64,000 bases of DNA from an uncultured Bacteroidales bacterium (GTDB lineage Bacteria > Bacteroidota > Bacteroidia > Bacteroidales > UBA932). Positions 1-10,046 of this stretch are shown here, one piece after another (position 1 is the first letter of the stretch; each line of letters opens with the position of its first letter). The position numbers were made by a program, and so were the translations under genes. The stretch covers positions 1 to 64,000 of the forward strand of contig CALVAC010000013.1 in the NCBI GenBank assembly GCA_944325435.1, in the 5' to 3' direction. The notes beneath the pieces were generated by a model. It ran no database searches. It saw only the letters and a program-made list of their open reading frames with translations, and was not told where the DNA came from.

Positions 1-1
1 T

Positions 2-75
2 TCCTGAATAGCTCAGTTGGTTAGAGCATCTGACTGTTAATCAGAGGGTCCCAGGTTCAAGTCCTGGTTCAGGAG
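2..75 (+). tRNA. tRNA-Asn (GTT)
   Basis: A complete cloverleaf can be drawn. The acceptor arms TCCTGAA (2-8) and TTCAGGA (68-74) pair perfectly, the D-arm contains AGCTCAGTTGGTTAGAGC, the anticodon stem-loop is CTGACTGTTAATCAG with anticodon GTT, and the T-arm CCAGG/CCTGG encloses TTCAAGT. The discriminator base is G75. The CCA end is not encoded. Confidence 0.97.
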
Positions 76-99
76 CAGAATCAAAAGGATTGTAAATCA

Positions 100-130
100 A
101 GCACTTGCGACAAGACCGCAGGTGCTTTTT
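100..130 (+). terminator. Rho-independent terminator after tRNA-Asn
   Basis: AGCACTTGCG (100-109) pairs with CGCAGGTGCT (117-126), one G:U pair, with a 7-nt loop and followed directly by a run of T. It sits about 25 nt past the tRNA and is the likely end of its transcript. Confidence 0.8.
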
Positions 131-183
131 CCGTATATGGGAGTAAAAGAACTTCTAAGTTTTGGTGGACACAGATGGAGCGA

Positions 184-215
184 TTTGAAAATGTGAAGTA
201 TTAGTGTTACATTTG
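184..215 (+). promoter_or_regulatory. Bacteroidota sigma-70 promoter for the thioesterase gene
   Basis: A -33 box TTTG (184-187) and a -7 box TACATTTG (208-215) are separated by 20 bp, matching the Bacteroidota consensus TTTG-N19-21-TAnnTTTG. The predicted transcript starts around 221, so the hairpin CCCGAA/TTCGGG (219-234) would lie at the very 5' end of the mRNA, a few bases before the ATG at 239. Confidence 0.75.
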
Positions 216-238
216 CGCCCCGAAACTCTTCGGGTAAT

Positions 239-964
239 ATGGACAATAAATTTACTCAGGAACTGACAATCCCTTGTTATGACACGGATTTCTCGTGTCT
301 TCTCAAGCCGGCCTCATTTATGGATCTGGCTCAGGAAATGGCAAATGTCCATGCTCAGAAACTCGGATTCGGATACGATGACCTTATGCGGACGAGGACT
401 GTGTGGGTACTTTCCCGTATGCATATACGTTTCGACCGCTATCCGGGATGGCGTGAGAATGTCACGATGAGCACTTGGCACAAGGGTGCTTCGCGGCTTT
501 TCTATCTGCGTGATTTCCAGATGAAGGACAGGCAGGGCAATGTGCTTGTGTCTGCCACGACATCGTGGCTGGTGATAAATATCGACACCAGACGGCTGTG
601 CAGGGATGCGGAGATTCTTGACAACGGGACTGCCTGTATGGAGAATGCCATTGAGCAGTCCTGCGACAAGGTGCAGCTTCCCCCGGGGATTCCGGAGACC
701 AGAGTGGCCGAGCACCGGGTGGTCTATTCCGATGTGGATCTCAACGGACATACCAACAACGCCCGTTATCTTGTGTGGGCGATGGATGTGCTTGACTATG
801 ATTTCATCATCGGAAACCCTGTCAAGGATGTCAGGATAAATTTCAACAGCGAGACGAGGCCCGGGGATATCGTGGAGCTGTACAGGGCGGATGCGGACGG
901 CAGGATTTATATTGAAGGTAAAGTCGGAGGGAAGTCGGCGTTCTGCGTGGAGTTCGGCTGGTGA
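239..964 (+). CDS. Acyl-ACP thioesterase (FatA/TE14 type)
   Basis: This 241-residue cytoplasmic protein is a double-hotdog acyl-ACP thioesterase that releases free fatty acids from acyl carrier protein. The second hotdog carries DLNGHTNNARY at residues 167-177, which matches the plant FatA/FatB active-site segment with the Asp, Asn and His positions (D167, N169, H171). Length is normal for bacterial members. It starts 24 bp downstream of a consensus promoter and lies 33 bp ahead of a transporter gene, so it may lead a short operon. Chain-length preference cannot be read from sequence. A link to the polyene cluster 27 kb away is possible but unsupported. Confidence 0.9.
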   Translation: MDNKFTQELTIPCYDTDFSCLLKPASFMDLAQEMANVHAQKLGFGYDDLMRTRTVWVLSRMHIRFDRYPGWRENVTMSTWHKGASRLFYLRDFQMKDRQGNVLVSATTSWLVINIDTRRLCRDAEILDNGTACMENAIEQSCDKVQLPPGIPETRVAEHRVVYSDVDLNGHTNNARYLVWAMDVLDYDFIIGNPVKDVRINFNSETRPGDIVELYRADADGRIYIEGKVGGKSAFCVEFGW

Positions 965-997
965 CAGCCAGGATATGAATTGTAATTTAATATAGAT

Positions 998-2680
998 ATG
1001 AGAGAATTGTTTTTCGGTCTTGGTATCGGCCACTCTATCCTCCTGCTGGCTGTGGTGATAGCGACAGGGATATGGCTCGGAAGGTTCAAGATAAAGGGTG
1101 TGACCTTAGGGTCGACCTGGATTCTGTTCATCGGTATCCTGCTCAGCCATTTCGGATTCCGCATCCCGGGCGAGCTCCTGCATTTCCTCAAGGAGTTCGG
1201 TCTTATCCTTTTTGTGTTTTCGATAGGTCTGCAGGTAGGGCCGGGATTCTTCCATTCTTTCAAGAAGGGGGGACTTACGATGAACCTGCTGGCAGTGTCC
1301 CTTGTGCTGCTGGCAGTGCTGACTACATACCTTATCCATCTTGTGACAGGTGAGGATCTGACCACGATGGTAGGTGTCATGTCGGGAGCGGTCACCAATA
1401 CCCCGGGGCTCGGAGCTGCCCAGCAGACATATTATGATGCCACTGTTGCTACCCAGGGTGCGGAAGCCGCATCCAACCTTTCAGGAGCCCTCGCATCGGG
1501 CTATGCTGTGGCATATCCTCTCGGAGTGCTCGGCGTGATTATGGTGCTGATGCTTGTCAAGGCGATATTCAAGATAGACCTCAAGAAGGAGCAGGCTGCG
1601 CTCGACCAGGACAATTCCGGTATCGAGAGTGCCGTGCGTCTCGTGTTCGAGGTCGAGAACCCGGCTGTCTGCGGCAAGGAGGTCCAGGAAGTCGACAAGG
1701 AGATAACCAGCAGGTTCGTCATTTCCAGGCTGCGCAGGAACGGCGAGATAATTTTCCCAACGGCTCATACCGTCATAGAGAAGGGTGACCATCTGCTTGT
1801 GATAACCTCCAAGTCGTCGGAGGATGTGGTGCAGATGCTTTTCGGGAAGGAGCTGCCTCTTGACAAGGATGAGTGGAAAGGCATTGATACATCGATGACT
1901 GTCAAGACTTTTACTGTCACCAAGTCATCCTTGACTGGCAAGAAGCTCAGGGAACTCAACATCCGTGCGACATACGGAGTCAGCATCACGAGGGTAAGCC
2001 GTGCAGGCGTGGACCTTGTTGCCAATCCTAATCTTGTTCTCCAGCTGGGGGATGTGCTGAGGGTTGTCGGTCCGCAGAATTCAGTGGCGAAAATCAAGTC
2101 TGTTGTCGGTGACTCCGCATCTGGTCTCAATCACCCTTATCTTATCCCGATATTCTTCGGAATCGCTCTCGGTGTCATCTTCGGTTCCATCCCTATCAAG
2201 TTCCCTGGAATCCCTCAGGCAATCAAGCTCGGACTTGCCGGAGGCCCCCTCATTATAGCCATTCTGATCGGCTATTTCGGGCCGAAGCTCAAGATTACCA
2301 CATACACCACGACAAGCGCCAACCTGATGATCCGAGAGATAGGCATTTCCATCTTCCTTGCGGCGGTGGGTCTCGGTGCAGGCGAGAACTTCGTGAGCTC
2401 GATACTCGGCGGCGGATACTGGTGGATTCTGTACGGTGCCCTGATAACGGTCATCCCTACATTCCTGATCGCTCTGATAGGCCGTCTGGCATTCAAGCTC
2501 AATTTCTACCAGATATGCGGCCTTCTGACGGGAGGCTGTACAAATCCTCCTGTGCTGGCATTTGCCCAGGAGGCATACGGTACAGACTATACTTCGGTCA
2601 ACTACGCCACTGTATATCCGCTTTCGATGTTTATGAGGGTGCTTGTGGCCCAGCTGCTGATACTTGTCGCATTCGCCTGA
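998..2680 (+). CDS. AspT/YidE/YbjL-family transporter with two RCK_C domains
   Basis: This 560-residue inner-membrane protein has the duplicated AspT/YidE/YbjL architecture: a hydrophobic N-terminal half (about residues 1-190), a soluble centre with two TrkA-C/RCK_C-like regulatory domains (about 205-285 and 290-370), and a second hydrophobic half (about 380-560). The glycine-rich repeat GAVTNTPGLGAAQQ in the first half is mirrored by GGCTNPPVLAFAQE in the second, the hallmark of the family. AspT itself exchanges aspartate for alanine, but most family members including YidE have no proven substrate, so none is assigned. The downstream NUDIX gene begins 1 bp after its stop codon. Confidence 0.88.
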   Translation: MRELFFGLGIGHSILLLAVVIATGIWLGRFKIKGVTLGSTWILFIGILLSHFGFRIPGELLHFLKEFGLILFVFSIGLQVGPGFFHSFKKGGLTMNLLAVSLVLLAVLTTYLIHLVTGEDLTTMVGVMSGAVTNTPGLGAAQQTYYDATVATQGAEAASNLSGALASGYAVAYPLGVLGVIMVLMLVKAIFKIDLKKEQAALDQDNSGIESAVRLVFEVENPAVCGKEVQEVDKEITSRFVISRLRRNGEIIFPTAHTVIEKGDHLLVITSKSSEDVVQMLFGKELPLDKDEWKGIDTSMTVKTFTVTKSSLTGKKLRELNIRATYGVSITRVSRAGVDLVANPNLVLQLGDVLRVVGPQNSVAKIKSVVGDSASGLNHPYLIPIFFGIALGVIFGSIPIKFPGIPQAIKLGLAGGPLIIAILIGYFGPKLKITTYTTTSANLMIREIGISIFLAAVGLGAGENFVSSILGGGYWWILYGALITVIPTFLIALIGRLAFKLNFYQICGLLTGGCTNPPVLAFAQEAYGTDYTSVNYATVYPLSMFMRVLVAQLLILVAFA

Positions 2681-2681
2681 G

Positions 2682-3272
2682 ATGTTTGATCTGCTGTATC
2701 CTCCAGGAGATGTGCCTGTGCTGCCTTTCCCGACAGCCGAGACTGCCGTCAAGGAAGTGCCCGGCCGCAGGGAGATGTTCCCTGTCATCCGGAGTTGCGG
2801 AGAGGTGATAGCCAAGGCATCGCGTGAATATTGCCATGGAGGGTCGATGCTTCTCCATCCCGTGGTGCATCTGCATATCATCGACAGGTACGAACGGCTG
2901 TACCTGCAGAAACGCTCGTTGAAGAAAGACATCCAGCCCGGTAAATGGGACACCGCCGTGGGAGGCCATGTGGATTATGGCGAGCAGATTCTGGAGGCCC
3001 TTTACCGCGAGACCGCGGAGGAACTGGGGTTCACCAGGTTCAATCCGATATATCTGCTTTCATACGAATTCAGGTCGGACAGGGAGTTGGAGATGGTGAA
3101 TGTCTTTGCTGCCGTGGGCAGTTTCCGGCTTGTTCCGGATGGGGAAGAGGTGGAGGAAGGCAGGTGGTGGACTTTCGGAGAGATCAGGGAAAATTTGGGG
3201 AAGTCGGTCTTTACTCCTAACTTTGAGCAGGAGTTCGGTCGGATATCAAGGTCTCTGCTTGCATTGCTCTGA
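2682..3272 (+). CDS. NUDIX hydrolase
   Basis: The protein (196 residues from the ATG at 2682) contains a perfect Nudix box, GX5EX7REUXEEXGU, at about residues 94-116 (GGHVDYGEQ...RETAEELGF), which binds the metal and catalyses diphosphate hydrolysis. The fold resembles the IDI/YfcD-like branch, but the substrate cannot be named. An in-frame TTG at 2664 inside the upstream transporter gene would add six residues. The ATG at 2682, one base after the upstream TGA, is preferred and suggests translational coupling. Confidence 0.85.
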   Translation: MFDLLYPPGDVPVLPFPTAETAVKEVPGRREMFPVIRSCGEVIAKASREYCHGGSMLLHPVVHLHIIDRYERLYLQKRSLKKDIQPGKWDTAVGGHVDYGEQILEALYRETAEELGFTRFNPIYLLSYEFRSDRELEMVNVFAAVGSFRLVPDGEEVEEGRWWTFGEIRENLGKSVFTPNFEQEFGRISRSLLALL

Positions 3273-3287
3273 TATCCGGGACACTTT

Positions 3288-3304
3288 CCTGTCATTCCGG
3301 ATGA
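3288..3304. repeat. REP-like intergenic element (TGTCATTCCGGA core)
   Basis: The gap between the NUDIX and GT2 genes contains CCTGTCATTCCGGATGA. Variants of TGTCATTC(C/T)GGA or its complement also occur in the gaps at 7154, 21974, 22022, 25864 and 53269, which suggests a dispersed short repeat. Confidence 0.45.
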
Positions 3305-3333
3305 AACGAATGGCCTGTTAAAGCAAGACAGAT

Positions 3334-4728
3334 ATGCGTATAGAGAGAATAACACTGAAAGACCGGTCGACCGTTGCCCTGCGCCGGCTGTCGGATGAGG
3401 CCGGCGCAGAATATGTGCTTCTGTATCTCAACGACCTTGTGTCGGAGCTCGGGGAATATGCGGAAGAAAGGTTCATATCCGTCGCTGAAGACACAGGGGC
3501 GGATATGCTGTATTCCGACCACTACAGGCTTGTCCCGGGAGAGGGCGGGACATCTGTCAGGACAAGGTATCCTCTCATAGACTGCCAGATGGGTTCCCTC
3601 AGGGATGATTTCGATTTCGGGTCTGTTGTCCTGCTGCGGACATCCTCTTTGCGCGAGGCAGTGTCGGGTATGTCTGCCGACTACCGCTATGCGGGTTTCT
3701 ATGATTTCCGGCTGCGCCTGCGGAATATAGTGCATATAAACGAATTCCTCTATACTGACGTGACTGAGGACATGCGTCCTTCCGGGCATCGTCAGTTCGA
3801 CTATGTGGATCCGAAGAACAGGCAAGTGCAGGCAGAGATGGAGATGGCTTGTACGGAGCATCTCAGGCGTATCGGGGCATATCTTCCGCCTGTATTCAGG
3901 GAGCCGGATTTCAGCCGTAACGGCAGCCGGGCAGGACTTGCTGCGGAGGACGGTATGCAAACCGCTTTCCCTGTCGTGGCATCTGTCATAATACCTGTCC
4001 TTGACAGGGTGGGTACGATAGGGGATGCAGTCCGCAGCGCACTCGGGCAGAAATGCGATTTCCCGTTCAATGTCATTGTCGTGGACAACCGTTCGACAGA
4101 TGGCACTTCGCAGTTGCTGGAAGACCTTGCCGCATCCGAGCCGCGGCTGGTCCATATAGTCCCTCGGAGGAATGATCTCGGCATAGGTGGCTGCTGGAAT
4201 CTTGCGGTGGCATCGGAACATTGCGGAGAATTCGCGGTCCAGCTTGACAGTGATGACATATATTCTGGACAGGATACATTGTCCCGGATTGTCGCGGCAT
4301 TCCGCAGGGAAAGGTGTGCTATGGTAATCGGAAGCTACAGGATGACGGATTTTGATATGAATCCTATCCCTCCCGGGGTGATAGACCACAGGGAATGGAC
4401 TGAAGAGAACGGACGGAACAATGCGTTGAGGGTGAACGGTCTCGGCGCTCCGAGGGCATTCTGGACCCCGCTTCTGCGCAGCCTGAAGATGCCGGATGCA
4501 AGTTATGGCGAAGATTATGCCATCGGATTGAGAATCAGCAGGGAATACCGGATAGGAAGAATATATGATGTGCTTTACTGCTGCCGCCGCTGGCACGGCA
4601 ATTCCGACGCTGACCTGAGCGTGGAGAGACAGAACGCCAACAATCTGTATAAGGACAGGCTGCGTACCTGGGAGATTGCGGCCAGGATAAGGCTCAACGG
4701 GAATAATCTGGAGACGGCAGGGTTATGA
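3334..4728 (+). CDS. GT2-family glycosyltransferase with a divergent N-terminal half
   Basis: A 464-residue protein without signal peptide or membrane segment. Residues about 215-440 form a GT-A fold: SVIIPVLDR at 217, a [10 protein letters not shown] nucleotide-binding strand, and the metal-binding DSDD at 305-308. The first 200 residues look like a decayed second GT-like half ([10 protein letters not shown] resembles the DxD strand of a GT-A domain), which is an inference. Its stop codon overlaps the start of the next gene (ATGA), so the two are translationally coupled and probably work together. The neighbours (SpoIID-like, AmpG-like, NamZ) suggest a role in handling peptidoglycan-derived sugars; the actual donor and acceptor are unknown. 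Confidence 0.8.
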   Translation: MRIERITLKDRSTVALRRLSDEAGAEYVLLYLNDLVSELGEYAEERFISVAEDTGADMLYSDHYRLVPGEGGTSVRTRYPLIDCQMGSLRDDFDFGSVVLLRTSSLREAVSGMSADYRYAGFYDFRLRLRNIVHINEFLYTDVTEDMRPSGHRQFDYVDPKNRQVQAEMEMACTEHLRRIGAYLPPVFREPDFSRNGSRAGLAAEDGMQTAFPVVASVIIPVLDRVGTIGDAVRSALGQKCDFPFNVIVVDNRSTDGTSQLLEDLAASEPRLVHIVPRRNDLGIGGCWNLAVASEHCGEFAVQLDSDDIYSGQDTLSRIVAAFRRERCAMVIGSYRMTDFDMNPIPPGVIDHREWTEENGRNNALRVNGLGAPRAFWTPLLRSLKMPDASYGEDYAIGLRISREYRIGRIYDVLYCCRRWHGNSDADLSVERQNANNLYKDRLRTWEIAARIRLNGNNLETAGL

Positions 4729-7148
4729 GACGGATAGGGGAATTCGTCAATGCGCAGCTGTCGCGCTGGCCGTTGGCGTGCGGAAATTTCAGGGCTCTGA
4801 AAAATGTCCGGGTGAAAAGCCTCTCTGCAGGAGGGCTGGGAGTGAAGGTGCAGTTCAATCCTGCACGGATCGTTTCGTCTGCAGCGAAAACGGATGCCGC
4901 ATCGCTCCGGGCAAGGCCTTGTTTCCTGTGTCCCGGGAACCGGCCTGAGGAGCAGATCCATATCAGGTTCGATGGAAGGAAAGGGAAGAGATACGATATT
5001 CTGGTCAATCCGTATCCTATTTTCCCGGACCATCTCGTGATAGCTTCCGGGGAGCATTCCGGGCAGTCTATATGGAAACGGTATGTGGATATGCTTGACC
5101 TTGCCAAGGCATATCAGGACTATATATTTTTCTACAACGGTCCCAGGTGCGGGGCATCCGCTCCCGACCATCACCATTTCCAGGGTGCAGGCAGGGGAAG
5201 AATGCCTCTGGAGAACGATGTGGATGCCATTCTTGATACCTTGAAAGGACGGCATCCCGAACTGGACGGCGGAGACCGTGTCCTCGAATACCTGACATCG
5301 GTCCAGGATGCGGACCTTTTCCGCTACGGCAGATTCGTCCGGGGGATATTCGTGCTGAGGTCACGGACAGCGAAGTCGGCGGCCAAACTGTTCTACCGGC
5401 TTCTGGACTGCGCTCCCGTCCCGGATGGCGACTCTGAGCCGAGGTTCAATCTTTTCACATACTGCAAGGCCGGGGAGTACCGTTCGATTATAGTTTTCCG
5501 GGCATGCCACAGGTCGCACCATTATTTTTCCGATGGCCCTGACCATCTGACAATGAGTCCTGGCTGTGTGGATATGGGAGGGGTGTTCATAACACCGGTC
5601 GAGGATGATTTTGAGAAGCTCGACAATGCCCTTCTTGCGGAGATGCTGGATGAGATAACCATTCCGGCAGATACGGAGCAACTGATTGTAAGGAGACTGA
5701 CGAGAACGCAGCCTGCAGTGGAGGTGGGGATAATGTCAGGGAAGGAGATAGAGTTCGAGATAATCTCGGATGGCGCCGGGCCGAGGAAAGCCGTACTCCA
5801 GGAAGGCAAGATAGGCTACGATGGGGCTTTGTACGATGAGCTTGATTTCGGTGCGGTGACCCCATCCACAATGTTTGCGGAGCCGACCTTTATCCTGTAC
5901 GGAGTCACGATAGGCAAGGGATTCCACTGGCAGAGGAAAGAGAACCAGAGGTTCGCGGGGTCATTGAAGATAATAGTGGAGAACAACGGTCTCACGGCGG
6001 TCAATGTGATAGGCCTGGAAGATTATCTGGTGAGTGTCATATCTTCGGAAATGAAATCCACCGCCTCTCCTGAGTTCCTCAAGGCACATGCCGTGATATC
6101 ACGCTCATGGGTGATGGCACAGATTGCGGATAAAGGGAGTGCAACGGCAGCCCGGTCCGATGAATGCCGGACGGGGAACTTCCCTGACGGGTTGGATGGC
6201 CTGCCGTCCCTGGTCACGTGGCTGGACAGCAGGCTGGGACGGAAATGTTTTCCCGCAGGAGATGATCCTGCCACGGTGCAGGGTACTCCAGCTGCAGGTG
6301 AGACGGGAGAAGACAGCCTTGCCGGGACATCATATTTGATTATGAAATGGTACGGGCACACGGCGCACCGGAACTATGATGTGTGCGCCGATGACCATTG
6401 CCAGAGATATCAGGGGCTGACAAGGGCAGTGGGGCAGAATGTCAGGGATGCCGTGGACAAGACATGGGGAGAGGTGCTGGTGTACAGGGACAGGTCTGCC
6501 GGAAATGCGGATGAAAGTCTGTCGGATGCCGGGCTGGAGATATGCGATGCGAGGTTTTCAAAATGCTGCGGGGGCATGACCGAAAGGTTCTCGACATGCT
6601 GGGAGGACAGGGACTACGGCTATCTGCAAGCCCTGCCTGACACTCCGGGACAGATGGCTGCAGGAGAGGGGGTCAGGGCATTCTGCGATACGGATGATGC
6701 GCAGGTGCTGTCGCAGGTCCTGAACGACTATGATCTTGCAACCAGGGATTTCTATAGATGGGAAGTGAGATACGGGAGGGATGAGTTGTCTGATATCGTC
6801 CGCCGCCGGTCCGGGGTCGATATCGGGACCGTGATTTCTCTGGTCCCGTTGGAAAGAGGCTCATCCGGCAGGATACGGAAACTGGAGATACGGGGTGAGA
6901 AAGGTGTCCTTGTCGTAGGAAAGGAACTGGAAATAAGAAGGGTTCTTTCGGAATCCCATTTGAAGAGTTCGGCTTTTGATGTTGAATACCTTGATTCTTC
7001 AGAGGTAGTCCTGCACGGTCGCGGCTGGGGTCACGGGGTCGGCCTTTGCCAGATCGGGGCTGCGGTGATGGCATCGCAGGGGTACACGTACAGGCAGATT
7101 CTGGAGCATTACTATCCGGGTGCAGATATTCTGGCAACGGGGGAGTGA
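4725..7148 (+). CDS. Fusion of a GalT-like (DUF4922-type) domain and a SpoIID/LytB domain
   Basis: An 807-residue two-part protein. The N-terminal third resembles GalT/ADP-glucose phosphorylase-like members of the HIT superfamily: CFLCPGN (C66, C69) recalls the GalT zinc segment, and HHHFQ at 149-153 fits the HxHxQ catalytic motif. The C-terminal half is a SpoIID/LytB domain: a conserved Glu in SSEM (E442) corresponds to the catalytic Glu of SpoIID lytic transglycosylases, and the family's [15 protein letters not shown] block lies near 765-780. No signal peptide is visible, unlike usual SpoIID proteins, so a cytoplasmic location is inferred. The gene overlaps the GT2 gene by 4 bp and is followed by ampG-like and namZ-like genes, pointing to muropeptide recycling. 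Confidence 0.82.
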   Translation: MRRIGEFVNAQLSRWPLACGNFRALKNVRVKSLSAGGLGVKVQFNPARIVSSAAKTDAASLRARPCFLCPGNRPEEQIHIRFDGRKGKRYDILVNPYPIFPDHLVIASGEHSGQSIWKRYVDMLDLAKAYQDYIFFYNGPRCGASAPDHHHFQGAGRGRMPLENDVDAILDTLKGRHPELDGGDRVLEYLTSVQDADLFRYGRFVRGIFVLRSRTAKSAAKLFYRLLDCAPVPDGDSEPRFNLFTYCKAGEYRSIIVFRACHRSHHYFSDGPDHLTMSPGCVDMGGVFITPVEDDFEKLDNALLAEMLDEITIPADTEQLIVRRLTRTQPAVEVGIMSGKEIEFEIISDGAGPRKAVLQEGKIGYDGALYDELDFGAVTPSTMFAEPTFILYGVTIGKGFHWQRKENQRFAGSLKIIVENNGLTAVNVIGLEDYLVSVISSEMKSTASPEFLKAHAVISRSWVMAQIADKGSATAARSDECRTGNFPDGLDGLPSLVTWLDSRLGRKCFPAGDDPATVQGTPAAGETGEDSLAGTSYLIMKWYGHTAHRNYDVCADDHCQRYQGLTRAVGQNVRDAVDKTWGEVLVYRDRSAGNADESLSDAGLEICDARFSKCCGGMTERFSTCWEDRDYGYLQALPDTPGQMAAGEGVRAFCDTDDAQVLSQVLNDYDLATRDFYRWEVRYGRDELSDIVRRRSGVDIGTVISLVPLERGSSGRIRKLEIRGEKGVLVVGKELEIRRVLSESHLKSSAFDVEYLDSSEVVLHGRGWGHGVGLCQIGAAVMASQGYTYRQILEHYYPGADILATGE

Positions 7149-7153
7149 TGTCC

Positions 7154-7167
7154 CCTGTCATTCTGGA
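7154..7167. repeat. REP-like intergenic element
   Basis: CCTGTCATTCTGGA sits in the 61-bp gap between the SpoIID-fusion gene and the AmpG-like gene and differs by one base from the copy at 3288. Confidence 0.4.
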
Positions 7168-7209
7168 CGGGACCGGAGGAAGTGAAGAGTCTGGAACAGC
7201 GATAATATT

Positions 7210-8619
7210 ATGGAGAGAATCAGACATACAGGTAAAGTCCGTGACACGGAGCGGAAACGGATTTCTCCGTGGCTTTGGGTGCCGACACTTTATTTTGCTG
7301 AAGGCATCCCGTATTTCATAGTCAATGTCATTTCGGTGATTATGCTCAAGAAGCTCGGAATGGGTAACGGCGACATTGCGATGTACACCGGTCTGCTGTA
7401 TCTTCCGTGGGTGATAAAGCCGTTATGGTCTCCTTTTGTGGACATTATCCGTACAAAGCGGTGGTGGGTGGCCACAATGCAGGTCATAATGGCTGTGGCG
7501 TTTGCCGCCGTGGCTTTTTCTCTGCCCGGTCAGGCTTCACTGTCGGCCTTGTCCGCTTCCGGTACGGCATTGCAGGACTCCGTGCCCGTGTCTATGTTTT
7601 CCCTCACTCTGGTGATATTCTGGATCACTGCGTTTGCTTCGGCTACCCACGACATTGCCGCCGATGGCTTCTATATGCTTGCCCTCGACCAGGGGGAGCA
7701 GTCTTTCTTCGTCGGGATCAGGAGCACTTTCTACCGGCTTTCATCCGTATTCGGCCAGGGTGTGCTTGTGGTGGTGGCCGGTATGCTGGAAATGAGGCTA
7801 GGGAATATTCCCCTGGCATGGTCGGTGACGATGCTGATATGTGCCGTGCTGTTCGGCGCGGTTGCCTTGTATCACGTCTTCGTCCTGCCGAGACCTGCAG
7901 CGGATGTCCCGGCTGTAGCAGGGCACGGGCTTCCGGACGGTTCTGCGCCAGTGCGCGGGGCTGCAGATATTGTCAGGGAATTCGGACAGACTTTTGTGAC
8001 CTTTTTCAGGAAGAGGAATGTCTGGCTTGCGATAGTGTTTATGCTCCTTTACCGTCTTCCGGAGGCTTTTCTGGTGAAGATGCTCAATCCGTTCCTGCTC
8101 GATCCGGTCGAAAAGGGCGGGCTTGGCCTGCCTACCGGCACAGTGGGGATTGTGTACGGGACTGTAGGTGTGATAGCCTTGACCCTGGGAGGAATTGTCG
8201 GGGGTATGGCGGCCTCGAGATGGGGATTGAAGAAGTCGATGTGGCCTATGGCACTGAGCCTCGCACTGCCGTGTCTTGTGTTCCTGTACCTTGCAGCTGT
8301 CCAGCCTTCAGACCTGTGGGTCATCAATTTCTGCGTGGCTTTTGACCAGTTCGGGTACGGGTTCGGCTTCACGGCATATATGCTCTATATGATGTATTTC
8401 TCCGAAGGGGAGTTCAGGACATCCCACTATTCCCTCTGTACTGCTTTTATGGCAATGAGCATGATGCTGCCGGGGATGGTGGCCGGGTATCTGCAGGAAT
8501 GGCTCGGCTATACGGGCTTCTTCTGGATGGTGGCCGTGTGCTGCCTTGCTACGGTAGGGGTCACCCTTTTTGTCAAGGTCGATCCGCAATACGGAAAGAG
8601 AAACGGTAATCAGGAATGA
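7210..8619 (+). CDS. AmpG-like MFS permease (probable muropeptide importer)
   Basis: A 469-residue inner-membrane protein with about twelve hydrophobic segments. The N-terminal segment LYFAEGIPYFIVN followed by GLLYLPWVIKPLWSPFVD is typical of the AmpG family of the major facilitator superfamily, which imports GlcNAc-anhydroMurNAc muropeptides. ASATHDIAADGFY in the fourth-to-fifth helix region is also characteristic. It lies between a SpoIID-containing gene and a NamZ-type exo-muramidase gene, which strengthens the muropeptide assignment over the generic MFS label. The next gene starts 6 bp after its stop. Confidence 0.87.
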   Translation: MERIRHTGKVRDTERKRISPWLWVPTLYFAEGIPYFIVNVISVIMLKKLGMGNGDIAMYTGLLYLPWVIKPLWSPFVDIIRTKRWWVATMQVIMAVAFAAVAFSLPGQASLSALSASGTALQDSVPVSMFSLTLVIFWITAFASATHDIAADGFYMLALDQGEQSFFVGIRSTFYRLSSVFGQGVLVVVAGMLEMRLGNIPLAWSVTMLICAVLFGAVALYHVFVLPRPAADVPAVAGHGLPDGSAPVRGAADIVREFGQTFVTFFRKRNVWLAIVFMLLYRLPEAFLVKMLNPFLLDPVEKGGLGLPTGTVGIVYGTVGVIALTLGGIVGGMAASRWGLKKSMWPMALSLALPCLVFLYLAAVQPSDLWVINFCVAFDQFGYGFGFTAYMLYMMYFSEGEFRTSHYSLCTAFMAMSMMLPGMVAGYLQEWLGYTGFFWMVAVCCLATVGVTLFVKVDPQYGKRNGNQE

Positions 8620-8625
8620 CAGAAA

Positions 8626-10044
8626 ATGTGTTGGAATATGAAAAATAGAATATTGCTGTGTTTCGGTATCCTGCTGATTTTGCTCATTGCCGCCGATGCA
8701 TCTGCTGCTGACCGTTCCAGAAAAAAAAGGAAAAAGACCGGGGCCGATACGGTGCTTGTCATTGTCCGGGACACTGTCCATCTCAATGACACTGTCTTTG
8801 TGCCGTATGGCTATATGACAGATACCTGCAAGGCTGCTGCCGTAATGGCAAAGCCGGTCGTGCGCCCGGGAATCGAGGTCCTGGAAAGAATGGATTTCGC
8901 CCCGCTGCGCGGTAGACGGGTCGGCCTGGTGACAAATCCGAGCGGGGTGGACAGGAATCTCCGCTCCACCATAGACATACTGTACAATGCGGATGGGGTA
9001 GAGCTGGTCGCTCTTTTCGGTCCTGAACACGGCGTGCGCGGGGATGTCTATGCCGGAGGCAAGGTAGGCGATGTGACTGACCCCGCCACCGGCCTGCCTG
9101 TGTACTCTCTCTACGGGGCTACCCGCAAACCGACCCGGGAAATGCTTGAAGGTATCGATGTCATGGTCTACGATATCCAGGATGTCGGGGCAAGGTCATA
9201 TACTTTCATCAGCACCCTGGGTCTTGTGATGGAGGCCTGTGCCGAAGCCGGCATAGAGGTAATGGTCCTTGACCGTCCTAATCCGCTCGGAGGGGAAAAG
9301 GTCGAGGGATGCGTCGCGGAAGATGGGTTCATTTCATTCGTAGGCCAGTACAAGATACCGTATATATATGGTCTGACTGTGGGAGAACTTGCGAGACTTG
9401 TCAATGAGCAGGGGCTGAACTGCGGCCAGACCGGCGGGCAGGCTCCGGCCAGTTGCCACCTGACGGTCGTCCCGATGGAGGGGTGGAGCAGGGATATGCT
9501 CTATGCCGACACGGGGCTGCCTTGGCTGCTTCCGTCTCCCAACATCCCCACGGCCGAGGCTGCAATCAACTATTCTGCGGCAGGCATCTGCGGAGAACTC
9601 TATAATTTCCTGAACATAGGGATAGGATATACTCTTCCTTTCGGCGTGTTCGGGGCTGAATGGATTGATGCCGAAGCTCTCAAGGCTGAACTGGACAGCT
9701 ACAGGCTTCCGGGGGTGGATTTCAGGACGATATGGTACAAGCCGTTTTCCGGAAGCAGTGCAGGGAAGCTCGTCAAGGGTGTCCAGTATTTCTTCACCGA
9801 TTATGATGCGGCCTGCGTCACCCTTACCCAGTTCTATGTGATGCAGGCAGTGGCGAGGCTGTATCCTGACAGGAAGCCTTTCGAGGCAGCTTCCGGCATC
9901 GGGCTTTTCGACAAGGTCTGCGGGACCTCCCATATCCGCACCGAATTCGGCAAGAGATATATGGTTTCAGACATAGAAGACTACTGGAACAAGGATGCTG
10001 CTGCCTTCAAGACTATCTCCAGACACTATTGGCTCTACGAATGA
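8626..10044 (+). CDS. namZ: DUF1343 / NamZ-type exo-beta-N-acetylmuramidase
   Basis: A 472-residue exported protein. A signal peptide with hydrophobic core ILLCFGILLILLIAA begins at an internal Met (8638), which may be the true start; the ATG at 8626 adds four residues. The family (DUF1343, YbbC of Bacillus) includes exo-N-acetylmuramidases that release terminal MurNAc from peptidoglycan fragments. Conserved blocks seen are ALFGPEHG (near 130-136), MVYDIQDVGARSYT (near 180), DRPNPLGG and PSPNIPT. Its position behind the AmpG-like gene suggests that MurNAc or disaccharides made outside are then imported. It is the last gene before a strong regulatory region. Confidence 0.88.
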   Translation: MCWNMKNRILLCFGILLILLIAADASAADRSRKKRKKTGADTVLVIVRDTVHLNDTVFVPYGYMTDTCKAAAVMAKPVVRPGIEVLERMDFAPLRGRRVGLVTNPSGVDRNLRSTIDILYNADGVELVALFGPEHGVRGDVYAGGKVGDVTDPATGLPVYSLYGATRKPTREMLEGIDVMVYDIQDVGARSYTFISTLGLVMEACAEAGIEVMVLDRPNPLGGEKVEGCVAEDGFISFVGQYKIPYIYGLTVGELARLVNEQGLNCGQTGGQAPASCHLTVVPMEGWSRDMLYADTGLPWLLPSPNIPTAEAAINYSAAGICGELYNFLNIGIGYTLPFGVFGAEWIDAEALKAELDSYRLPGVDFRTIWYKPFSGSSAGKLVKGVQYFFTDYDAACVTLTQFYVMQAVARLYPDRKPFEAASGIGLFDKVCGTSHIRTEFGKRYMVSDIEDYWNKDAAAFKTISRHYWLYE

Positions 10045-10046
10045 AG

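Noticed and set aside
2664..2682. TTG start of the NUDIX gene within the transporter gene
   Set aside because: The ATG at 2682 directly after the upstream TGA is a more usual start and loses no conserved residues.
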